In this document: in pieces, positions 1 to 10,349 of the stretch | Layout: the number at the start of each line of letters is the position of its first letter | Position numbering within the stretch: position 1 is the first letter of the stretch | From: Crotophaga sulcirostris | Lineage: Eukaryota > Chordata > Aves > Cuculiformes > Crotophagidae | Assembly (NCBI GenBank): GCA_013397455.1 | Contig: VYZB01000274.1 | Span: 1-64,000 of the forward strand | DNA length: 64,000 nucleotides | Direction: 5' to 3' | Notes under the pieces: model-generated | The model's input: only the letters and a program-made list of their open reading frames with translations | Database searches by the model: none | What the model was told of the DNA's origin: nothing | Made by a program: the position numbers and the translations under genes

Positions 1-207
1 GTGACGTGATCAACTACCAATCAATGATGTTAATTGTTCGCGTGGACAGCTCGTGAAGACATTAATCATCCAATCACCTGTTGCATGCATGTTGCGTGGA
101 CGCGTGTACGGGAAGTAAAAGGTTATATAAGGATGTGCTTAATTTGCAATAAATGGCTCTGTGTGATTCACATTGAATCGTAGTAGCTGAGTCCCTCGTC
201 AGCACCC
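1..207 (+). mobile_element. Probable endogenous retrovirus LTR, right part (U3 end, R, U5)
   Basis: The left end is cut by the window. A TATA box (TATATAA, 124-130) is followed 18 bases later by a poly(A) signal AATAAA (148-153). After that comes a short R/U5-like stretch ending near 207 in a CA-containing motif. A TATA box with AATAAA just downstream, both upstream of R, is the layout of avian alpharetrovirus/ERVK-like LTRs. No internal retroviral gene or primer-binding site is recognisable to the right, so this may be a solo LTR. The exact right border is uncertain. The alternative is a chance TATA plus AATAAA pair in unique DNA. Confidence 0.5.
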
Positions 208-3200
208 ACAAAGATGTGCATGGCAAATTTGGTTGTCAACAGCTCCAAGTAGAGACTCCTCAGCATGCAGCAGGACACAGGGCACAGGTGACAACATCAT
301 GCTCACAGGCCTGTCTGCCAACATACAATGCCTGCAGCTCCATCTCTGCAAGAGGCAGTGCTGGGTGCTTCAGAGGAAGGCGCTGGACCTCACCCCAACA
401 TCCTCTGGTCAGTTAAATTAGCATCAGCCTGATTTCTGGATAAAAGCAGATGTCATCTAATGGTCAGACATGAGCTTAACACCTGAAGGTCAGAGTTTAA
501 CAAAGTATGTAAAATTACTTTACAAAGGAAAATTAACCGGAAAGGACTTTATTAGTATTATATTAGAAGCAGTAGAATATGGTGAGGGGAATATGACAAA
601 TAGGGCTTCTGGGAGAACTTATACATACAACCAGACAAGAGACGACAGCAAGCCTTAATGAATATATGTAGTGAAGACACCTTAACTCTTGCCTACTGCT
701 TTTTCTAAAGCATTAAAAAACAGTGTTACAAATATAGAGCTGGGGAGATGAAAGGTAGTTTTCAAAGGTATAAGCATTATCTAGGAGTCATACTTTTATG
801 GATTTCCATAAATACTGAAATGCTAAGTACATATTCCATTCTTTGATTTCAAAAAAACTTCCCCATTAGTGAATAACATTGAACCCTGAAAACACACACC
901 CACAGAAATAAAGGCCTATCCAGAATACTTGGCCCAGTTTTCTCCCAAGATATTTTTGAGCCTCAAGCAATAGCTCCATCTTATCAAATGTTCTGTTCCT
1001 CTATTCTCTTCCTCTCCTCTAATTTAATTTCCAGTGCAGCTGTCCATCTAGTTCACATGCAGTTCATTATAGATTTTAAATTTTAACAATGCTCTTGGGC
1101 TGGATGCATGAAAAAAAGAACGGGTAATCATTTGTCATTCTAGAGGTAATGAAAAGACTGTCCTAGCTACCCATTTTTAATTCACTTTTAAACATTAGTT
1201 GTTTTGAAAAGAACAATTTGGCTACAGTTTATTTTCCCAGGTGCCAGGCTGGACAATCACATTATGTCTTCAAAAGGGTTTACTTTGCTTCTACAGCATG
1301 TATCAGACTTCAAGTCTCGCACACACAGGCTAGCAAAAAGGGCTTGGGAAAATGCATTTGAGCATAACTACAGAGTTATCCACTGTTTTGCCTCTCAAAG
1401 TTAAATGTTTTGAGGGAATGAACTACTAACAAGGACCTATATCCTCTGAAGATAATTAGGAGCCCAGTGCTAATTGACTGCAATGGGAGTTACCCAAGAA
1501 TGTTTTAATAACAAGCAATCATAGGGTGTTACAAGATCAGGCCAGAAATCACCTGCATTTAAGGCAGTTTGGCTATTATCTATGTTTTCTGTCAAAAACT
1601 ATAGGCATGCCACAGGCTCCCTATGGGAATAATCATCTAGTGCTGTTGGGCACCAGCTAGTTGAATCTGAAGTCCGAGAGGCAAGAACCAACACCTGAGG
1701 TAATATGATGCAGGGGAAGTAATTCACTAAATTTCTGAAGGCAATGCAGGAAATGGGCCAGGTGGGTGAAAAATAAAAGAAAGAATGAACAGCTCATGCA
1801 GAAAATCTCAGTGATTTCAACAAAGTTCAAGCAAATAGCTAACACTGGCTCGTGCTTATCAACTTTCATGAACTTTTCAAAAGGAAGTATGTTATCAGAG
1901 AAACAACAAAGCAGCCATTTGATTTCCAAACGGCAACCAAAATCCACTTTCAAAAGACTACTGAGACATTCAGGATACGCATTAAACTTTAGGAAGTTCT
2001 GCACTACGTTTTCAGCTATTACCTACTCAAAACATAACAATATCACTCATATGGACAGAAGGGATTTAAAATTGTTGTGAAGGGACATCAATGGCTCGTT
2101 GCAAACTGTTTCAAAATCTTATTTCTTCATTGTTGAATTAGAGCAACATCACATATACTTCCTTCAATTTGATAGGACTTAAGTAGGATCTGTTCAGGTT
2201 TTATAGGCACTCTATCTGTAGAACAGTATCAGACAATACCAAATACTTTAATTACAATTTACCATATGAAAACAAAAAAAAATAAGATGACTAAAGGATG
2301 GAGGAATCAGAGTAAGAAAAAAGTGTAAGAGTCAAAATGACTTGTGACCTTTGTAGCTCATTGTTTGATAAGTGTTTGGAACTAGTTACAAATGTAAAGC
2401 AGTTAACTGTAATGAAGGTAGCATACATAAATACTATTTTACCAGCTTAACCTCAAAGGCAGCAATAGCGCAGATATGTAGTCCAAAAACTTGTGGTATT
2501 GTTTACCCGATGTGCAAGCCAATAACACACAAAGTCAAGGTATCGAGTTTTATTCCAGTTTGTGCAAAGTGGGGTGCTAGCCAGGTAATCTTGCAAAGTT
2601 AGCACACCTTAAAAAAATTTCACATAGTATCTATCCTATTCTTAATTTACAAAATTCTGCCCATAATTACATCAGATTTATTTTTATTCATTATATATCT
2701 ACATCTACTGGTCATTAGCTAATACTCTCTGTCATACTGGCTAATAAAATCCTTGCTTGCTATGTAAATTAGCTGTGCATGCCCTCTAGTGTCTAAGTTT
2801 TCAGTTCATGGGTTTCTTGGGTCAGTGGTCCATTAGACAGGGGTCATGATGCCCCTCGCCAAAATCACATTTGTCCAAGGTCCTTAAAAAATTCTGCTGA
2901 GTTTGTTAGTTGGCAAACCACCAACTTGGGACCCTGCTGAGACAATGTCTTCCTTTTGATTTAGAGAAGTCTCTTGATTAAAGGCCTTCCATGTTCTTTT
3001 TGTTTACCACACACAAAGGAAGCTTAACTGATTTCTATAAATCATTAAGAGATGCTAACATAACTTAAAGAGCTTATAGCAGCATTACATCATTCATATT
3101 TTCAATTGTGTTTTCACAGTTGATTGTCTTCTATCAGATAGAGACCTTAAAATGTACTGCAGGGCCTGCACTGCTACAGAGAACTCTATCTGCAGAGCTC

Positions 3201-3947
3201 CTACAAAGATAGGTGTATATTTTTTAAAGAGCAGGGGTTTTATTTAAGAGTTATCCACCAATACTCAAAAGTAAGGCAATGCATTACTGACATGCTTTCA
3301 AAATTCTGAAGTTTAGTTTATTTGGGAAATACAAAAAAATGTCTTTCATTAGAATCAATCAGAAAAATCAAACATTCAAAGGAAATAACCCTTTTAATGA
3401 GAACTATGGTTCTTATCTAAAGCAGAAATCCCTGGGAAAACCAAAAGTTTGAAACTCTGAAAGAGCAGGAATTTTGTCCTACACTTCTACTGTGCCAGAA
3501 GAAGACCGAACTATCTCTCTGTTTTAATGGCAACTGTCTTATAGGGAAAGGTATTGATTTCGCTTTAAAAACCCCTGAAGTATTTTACTGCGAGATTAAA
3601 AAACCCATTCCTCCTTGACTCCTAGAAGTACTGGTGACATAAAGCGTTACTTTGAGTTCTTGCAAACAAGAAGAGGAAGAAAAGTCCCCACTAAGGAGTC
3701 TCACTGAAGCACCATGATCTTACAGAAACATTCAATAGAAGCAGTCAAGATAACAAGGATGCTTTTGCTTGCTCCATGGAGAATGCACTGCAGAACAGTC
3801 AACTAAGACACATAGCTACAAAGCAGAAATTCTCAGGATGAGGTAAGACAGATTGATCAGCGGGCAAAGGCTTCACGTTGTCCTAAATGTTACTAGGTCA
3901 GGACTTGGCTGCAGGAACAGGTTTTAGCAGAGCTCAGTCCTGCAGAT
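208..3947. other. Unassigned AT-rich DNA
   Basis: No recognisable exon, RNA gene or mobile element was seen. The frame at 470-658 (+) reads as a plausible short peptide of 62 residues but matches nothing I know. The longest open frame (1657-2004, minus) has no domain features. This is probably intergenic or intronic sequence. Confidence 0.5.
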
Positions 3948-4016
3948 GTCATGAACCTTGGACTCGATGATCTTAAAGGTCTTTTCCAACCTAAACAATT
4001 CTGCGATTCTGTGAAT
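3948..4016 (+). mobile_element. CR1 retrotransposon, 3' tail fragment
   Basis: Only the last part of the CR1 3' UTR is present. It has the conserved GACTCGATGATCTTAAAGGT-type box, then CTTTTCCAACC, then two terminal octamer-like units (ATTCTGCG, ATTCTGTG). CR1 is the dominant LINE of bird genomes and most copies are severely 5'-truncated, as here. Confidence 0.85.
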
Positions 4017-4711
4017 CTCCAGGAAATCACATTATTTTTAAATACCCTTGCTTCATTTTCTCCCTACTTTCCTCTTCAATGTATTTAAATTTATTTTGGC
4101 TCTCTAGGCCCTCATGTAGTCACAGGCTTTTCCCTGTCACTTAGTCTATTGTAAGATCCAGAGAAACAAGAGAGAGAATAGACCGGAATGATGCACAGGA
4201 GAGGGAAGGTTGTGTGGGACATGGTTTGATTTCTGCTTGCTAGGACCTCTGCTGTGTAACTTGGCAGTGCAGTTTTTCACCTCACTGCTTCAGGATGCAC
4301 ATCTTTCTGGCTTGGAGCAGCTGGTGATGTAACATCTACGTGGATACCACAAAGCAATTGTGGCCGTGCAGTGGAAGATGACGCAGGAGCTCTCAGACAG
4401 ATCCCAGACTTAAGTGTAAAGCATGTATTAACAGCCGACATGCACCCTGGCAGGCTGCCCCTGCCCTGCCATGGATCTTCATCGCAGCTTTTCAAATAAG
4501 GCATTATCAAGAGGGACAGCCTCGCAGCAACTGTCAGGCGAACTGAGATAGGGCCAAACACACCATCTAGGCACAGTATCACCAGGCAGGTGGAAAAGAC
4601 CAGCACTGAGAAGCAAATTTGTCATCACACTTACTCCAGCCAAACAGAGCGTGTAATATATTCCCTTATTCATTTTTAACTTTGCACATATGCTAGTTAT
4701 GGCTTCAAAGT
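4017..4711. other. Unassigned DNA between two CR1 copies
   Basis: A minus-strand frame at 4277-4606 has no recognisable domain. Nothing else is supported. The stretch separates a plus-strand CR1 tail from a minus-strand CR1, so the two insertions point their 3' ends toward each other across it. Confidence 0.4.
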
Positions 4712-5656
4712 ATTCACAGTATCACAGTATCACAAAGTTGGAAAGGACCTTTGAGTCCAATCTATAACCCAACACTAACATTAACTCCAACACCAACCCA
4801 TCAACTAAACCATGGCACTAAGTGCCTCATCCAGTCTCCTCTTAAACAACTCCAGGGACGGTGACTCCACCACCACCCCAGGAAGCGTATTCCAATGGCC
4901 AATCACCCTTTCAGTCAAGAATTTTTTCCTAATATCAAGCCTAAACCTCCCCTGACAAAGCTTGAGTCTATGTCCTCTAGTTCTGTCACTGGTCACCTGA
5001 GAGAAGAGGCCAACCCCTGCCTGACTACAACCTCCTTTTAGGTAGCTGTAGAGAGCAATAAGGTCATCCCTGAGCCTCCTCTTCTCCAGGCTAAACAGCC
5101 CCAGCTCCCTCAGTCACTCCTCGTAGGGCTTGTGCTCCAGCCCCTTCACCATCTTTGTTGCCCTCCTCTGGACACACTCCAGTATCTTGACACCCTTCTC
5201 AAACTGAGGGGCCCAGAAATGCACACAGTATTCAAGGTGAGGCCTAACCTGTGCCAAGTACAGGGGGACGATAACTTCTCTGGTCCTGCAGGCCACACTA
5301 ATCCTGATGCAGGCCAGGAGGCTATTGGTCCTCTTGGCCACTTGGGCACACTGCTGGCTCGTGTGGAGTTTCCTATCTACCAGTACTCCCAAGTCCCTTT
5401 CTGCCTGACTGCTCTCCAGCCACTCTGCCCCCAGTCTATAGCTTTGCATGGGGTTATTGTGTCCAAAGTGTAGCACCCGGCATTTGGACTTATTTAACCT
5501 CATCCCATTAGAGTCGGCCCATCTCTCCAGTCTGTCCAGGTCCCTCTGTAGGGCTCTCCTACCCTCTAACAGATCGACTCTTCCTCCCAGCTTGGTATCA
5601 TCTGCAAACTTGCTAATGATGGATTTGATCCAGATCATCAATAAAGATATAAAGAT
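4712..5656 (-). mobile_element. CR1 retrotransposon, 5'-truncated copy
   Basis: Read on the minus strand this is the last ~0.95 kb of a CR1 element. The 3' terminus (4712-4734 on +) has tandem ATACTGTG-type octamers. Inside lie the end of the reverse transcriptase domain and the C-terminal region of ORF2. The copy begins just before the RT catalytic FADD motif near 5600-5620, and the 5' side is missing. The tail type matches the copies at 24.1, 29.5 and 39.3 kb. Confidence 0.93.
4805..5656 (-). pseudogene. CR1 ORF2 C-terminal remnant (reverse transcriptase end)
   Basis: The minus-strand frame contains [12 protein letters not shown] (the YxDD-like FADD catalytic motif of LINE RT), then [20 protein letters not shown], the region around KCRVLHFG, and [17 protein letters not shown] second frame (4805-4996) carries the ORF2 C-terminus ending SAMV and stop. 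The two frames are not continuous: a stop or frameshift lies between about 5000 and 5114. The endonuclease and the first half of RT are absent. This is a dead fragment with no host function inferred. Confidence 0.92.
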
Positions 5657-6205
5657 ATTACTGCAAAGAAGTAAAGCATCACAGACCACTGCTTGCAATT
5701 GGGCTTGATCTTCCTGCTAACGAGGTGGGTAGACACCTCCCTAGTGCAGATGCTGACAAAGAGAACTTATTTCATTCTCCACTACCCTGTTAAGTAAAAT
5801 AGGACACAAGAAGGAAGTTCAGAAACTAAACAGTCACACAACCACCAGTTATCAAGTTTCCTTCACAGCATTTTAAGCAAAAGGATAGAGTGTCAGGGTG
5901 GGTATCGAAGGTTTAGAAATCACAGTCAGAATCTCGACATATCAGTTTACCCTTGCTGCCCACCTTACTTCTCTATCCTCTCCTGCGTAGTGAGATCTTC
6001 AGTGGCTCTTTGGCAGGACTGTCTCCAAATCCCACATCTGCCCAGCATTGAGCTCCATGGAGCTGCAGCAATACTAGCAGTCACCAGGCCCTGCAGCAAT
6101 ATTGATAATTTTGTAGACATGACACATGATAAGAGGGCACTAATAGATAGTTACATTTCCTGCATGTGTCTCAGTCATTTAGATAGCTTCAATACTTTGA
6201 GGTCA
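5657..6205. other. Unassigned DNA
   Basis: No feature recognised. The plus-strand frame at 5990-6223 runs into the next CR1 and shows no domain. Confidence 0.4.
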
Positions 6206-6402
6206 TATCACAGAATTGTTTAGGTTGGAAAAGACCTTTAAGATCATCCAGTCCAACCATAAACCTAACACTGCCATATTCTCCACTAAATCATGTCCCT
6301 AAGTGCCCCATCTACACGTCTTTTAAATACCTCCAGGGATAGTGACTCAACCACTTCCTTGGGCAGCCTGTTCCAGTGCCTGACAATCCTTTCAGTGAAT
6401 TG
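6206..6402 (-). mobile_element. CR1 retrotransposon, 3' end fragment
   Basis: The minus-strand copy holds the last ~200 bp of CR1. On the plus strand it shows the reversed tail (ATCACAGAATTG), the GGTTGGAAAAGACC box, the AAGATCATC box and the block encoding the ORF2 C-terminus (on + CTGTTCCAGTG, CCTTTCAGTGAA). It is 5'-truncated at about 6402 and interrupted by stops. Confidence 0.9.
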
Positions 6403-6957
6403 TGTAGAAGGGAAACCTGTCAAGCTGATGATTTCAATTTTTTCTCAATGAAAAAGCTAAACACACTTTGAGGCTTCAGGCTGTGCCAGCCTGGGATAGT
6501 CTTAAATACTATAAAGACCAAATATAAATTGGCATTAAAGAACAACAAAAATGGCTTATCTCTGGTTTCCCAATAAACTTTTTGTCTAGCATTGCTCATA
6601 TACTTCTTCCACCCTCGTGTCTACATTTTTAAACCTTTGGAGTTGTGAATACTCCATTCCTATCACAGAGGAACAAAACATGCTGAAATCTGTCACTGTC
6701 AGAAACAGAAGAGATGAGAACTAAATGAAATTGCCACACAGAATTGTACTCAAAACCACACAATAAATGCAGACCAATCAGCGTTTTAAGTAAAAAATAA
6801 TGAAAATAATGCAGCCCTGCTTTGTTGTGCTCCAGATTTCTTGATCTTAGCTGGCACAGAGAGTGACAAACATCTCTTTCACAAGGCATTCCAAATCTAC
6901 CTGAAATGTAGATCTCTAAGCCTGCTCATTCTCTCAGATTTCCATCTAAATTTGTTT

Positions 6958-7012
6958 CTGTTTTTTTGCCTTTTTTTTTACTTTTTTTTTACTTTTTTAC
7001 TTTTTTACTTTA
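6958..7012. repeat. T-rich low-complexity tract
   Basis: Runs of 6-9 T separated by AC or GCC give a loose TTTTTTAC periodicity. This is simple sequence, and the translated frame across it is an artefact. Confidence 0.85.
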
Positions 7013-8256
7013 AGTCCAGCTTTATGTGTATAACCTCAATGTCACTTACACGTTTGCTCTGTATTAAAGATTATCATGCATTATCCTATTGCCTTCCATC
7101 AACTATGTTTATCATTGTATTTCGTATAAAGCTACACATAAATACCCTTTCTTTCAAAGTTCAAAATCTTAAAAATGGCTGTAGTTTTCAGCTGACGATC
7201 TTCTTTACACATCTTCCACTGAAACTTGTTCTATCTTTCCTTTCTTAATAGGTCATGTGCACCCCAGCAAAGTTATTTGTACTTCTGTCCTTCCAGATTC
7301 AAATGTATCTTTGATGAAAGCCCAAAACCCCTATTAATGTGCTACTTTAAGAATTCCATGATACATATTTGGTCCCCTACTTTTCCCTGGGACAAGGCTT
7401 TCTGTCTCAATTCCAGTGCTTAAAAAATGGGAATGTCATCACTGTCTCATGTTAGGCAGGATGAGTAGGTTAGAGAGTACCAAGGGGATCAAGGCACAAA
7501 TGTGCTGTGCTAGAAACACCCGTGTCCAGGAACTCCATAGCCGCAGAAGCCCTACAACACTTTTAATGGTAGAGTAAGCCAGGCACAGACCTATGATGCT
7601 TTCTGTTCTTAAAACCATCTGGTAATTCTGAACAACTCGTGTCATGTTCAGCATTGGTTGCCTGGTATTGTGAACACCAAAGATGCTCCTTGGCATTATT
7701 CTAGACTGTGCTCCAAAAAAAAAAAATTGCAAATGCTTTTTCACGAGGAAGTTCTGAAGGCTCTGGGCAGCATGCGTGGGTTAAAATGCAGGCAGTCAAA
7801 GTACAGGCTACAGCTGACCACAGGGAGTTTCCAGCACAAAAAAGCTGTAAGTACTTCTTTACTACTTAAGGATATCTTTCTCAAATGCTCTTTAACTTTC
7901 TGTTTGAAAGAAAAGGGTGTTCTCTCAAAATATTGTTGATGCAAAGGATGCACTTTGGGATATATTCAAGATAAATGGCTCTCGAGTTTGTGCTTGCAAT
8001 TTTTAGTAACAAAATTCAATTAGGATCTGTATATGTAAATGCTAAAGCATTCAGTTATGTTTAAGCTAGTGTGAATATATAATCCTCTTACAGTCTAGAT
8101 GATTTTATAGTCACTGTACTGCATAACTATGCTTGTCTCCTCACAGGTAACACAGCTGAATACTGTAGCCCATAGACACAGGATTTTACTGGTTTGGAGG
8201 CCTTAAACTGAAACAGAATTGGAATTATGCCACTTGGAAAAAGTTATCTTTTATAT

Positions 8257-8335
8257 ACAAAATATTTATCATTTGAAGCTCACCAGACACTTATGTAGAG
8301 ACAGTTCTCTGAGAAAAGAGTTCTGAGCAGAGAAT
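8257..8335 (+). repeat. Direct repeat copy A (partner at 9392-9470)
   Basis: These 79 bases align without gaps to 9392-9470 with about 7 mismatches by eye (~91% identity). The shared core is ACAGTTCTCTGAGAAAAGAG. The offset is 1135 bp. The family is unknown: it may be a local segmental duplication or two copies of an unrecognised dispersed element. Confidence 0.9.
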
Positions 8336-9391
8336 TAACACAAATCAAATTAGTGCACTGAAGCTAAAAAGGACATGTTTAATCTCATCTTTCAAAAGTT
8401 CTTCAAGAAGTCATTAAAAAGAAGTTTTACCTTCTTTTTTGTTTTAAATCTCCCTAGAAATGACTATGAAAATACAGCAGTAAATTACCAAGAGTAGAAG
8501 TCACAGAGTTCCATTCAGAGATGGGAAAAATATCACTTCCCATTGGATCTATCTCACCGAAGTTATCCAACTCTTTAAAAAGATGGAAAAATTAGAGAGT
8601 ACATAAATGCTTTTTTGATGAAAATCCTGTTGATGCCCTCACTCTCCAATGCCATTCACTTAGAAAGAGTTACCAATGAAGCAGGTAGCTTCTTTAAGAC
8701 GCAGTGCACAGGTTATTGCATAGCAGTGTGAAATCTAAGTATTTCTATTTTTAATATAAACTGGATTTTTTTTCAAATGTTTTCCATCTGTCCACAGATT
8801 TTTGTACAGACCCAGTCTCCTATTTCCCCCAAAAAACTGATGGGCAATTTTAATCCTATCTTCTTCTATCACAGTGCTCCTTCATGCATGCAGAGATAAC
8901 CATAATGCAGCACTACTCTAGGAGAGCAATAAAGACCTCAGGAAGTTTTCCCTCAACCCCAAATGCACTTTTATAGCTCAAGAAATGGATTTATAATTTA
9001 AAGTAACTTTAGCCTAAACCTCTTAAAATTTTGCCAGCATTTTCTCAGAGAAAAACACCAGCAGAGCTAAGAAGCCAATGTGTTCAGCCTATGCAACATA
9101 TGGGGAGTAACAGGCAGCAAAAAGATATGAAAATAGTGTAGGGAAAAGGAAGGGTGACCACTCCTAGGAAATCAATAATGTATCAGTATCTTCCAGTAGT
9201 CTGAATGATGAAATTTCCTAATTTCCTTTTCTAATTGTTTTCTGTTAAACTTAAATAAAATCTTCTGAAGAAGAAAACCCCCAACTTTTGCCTTGGAAGA
9301 TTTCCTGAAGACTGACCCTTTTTTGGCAAGCTTTTGTTGAGATTCAAAGGTGTTCTAGAACAGTTACAATGAAAAAAATCAGGTATTATGC

Positions 9392-9470
9392 ACAAAATAT
9401 TTGTCATTTGAAGCTAACAAGACTCTTATGTGGAGACAGTTCTCTGAGAAAAGAGTTCTGTGCACAGAAT
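9392..9470 (+). repeat. Direct repeat copy B (partner at 8257-8335)
   Basis: This is the second copy of the 79-bp repeat, in the same orientation. Similarity fades quickly outside these limits, so only a short segment was duplicated or retained. Confidence 0.9.
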
Positions 9471-10104
9471 GGACTCTACATACTCTGGATGTTTTCTTCT
9501 CCCTTTCAAGTACAAATATCGTTTTCTGCTTTTCCATTTCAAACTGTAGTGACTGATTAAAGTCATGTGTTTTCAATTCTTATATCTAACTAATATTTAA
9601 ATATTTTTTCCTCAACATTGCAGCACCTTGCATTGTTTTCCACTCTCAGCTTTTCCCTAGAGAAGTGATAAGTTTCTAGCCTTCACAGCTCTAGGTAAAA
9701 CTCAATATATCAACAATTTGAAGCCATGGAAGTATGGAGGAACAGAAAGATTCTTTTTACATCATCATTTTGAGTCTGTAGTTCACCATGACTAATAATT
9801 TGTGATGGGTAGTCTTGAATCAACTGAACTAGAAGGAATCGGTTGAAGTGAGATTTTTAAAAAGATAAGTTTATGGAGTGAATTATTTAAAAAGTGTGCT
9901 CCATTACTGCTTTAAATAACTGCTCAAGTCTCTGAGGAGACCTCTAGATAGCTACTCGATTGGTTATGTGAGACAGGCATGGATAAATGAACAGCAATTT
10001 AACTTAAAATGGACAAAGGAATTCAAAACCAATTAGGAATGGAAGATGCTCCATCAGTAGAAGCTTTTACAGAAAGCACTTTCCAAAGTTTCCCATGGAA
10101 ATTT

Positions 10105-10349
10105 GATTTAGATTGGATATTAGGAAGAAATTTTTTTGCTGTGATGGTGGTGAGACACTAGAACAGGTTGCCCAGAGAAGCTGTGGATGCCCCCTCCCTG
10201 GAAGTGTGCAAGGCCACATTGGATGAGGCTTTGAGCAACGTGACCTAGTAGAAGGTGTCCCTGCCCATGGCAGGAGGGTTGGAATCCGGTGATCTTTAAG
10301 GTCCCTTCCAACATGAACCATTCTATAATTATTCTATGGTTCTATGATT
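10105..10349 (+). mobile_element. CR1 retrotransposon, 3' end fragment
   Basis: The plus-strand copy contains the conserved GATTTAGATTGGATATTAGG start of the tail region, AACAGGTTGCCCAGAGAAGC, the CTGCCCATGGCAGG box, GATCTTTAAGGTCCCTTCCA, and terminal ATTCTATG-type octamers. It is 5'-truncated. The frames over it are fragments of the ORF2 end and 3' UTR. Confidence 0.93.

Larger units (their letters stand above)
6403..10104. other. Unassigned AT-rich DNA with a T-rich tract and a local duplication
   Basis: No exon or mobile element was recognised in these 3.7 kb. It contains a T-rich tract with a short ACTTTTTT periodicity (about 6958-7012). A 79-bp segment at 8257-8335 recurs at 9392-9470 (listed separately). 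All open frames are short and featureless. Confidence 0.4.
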
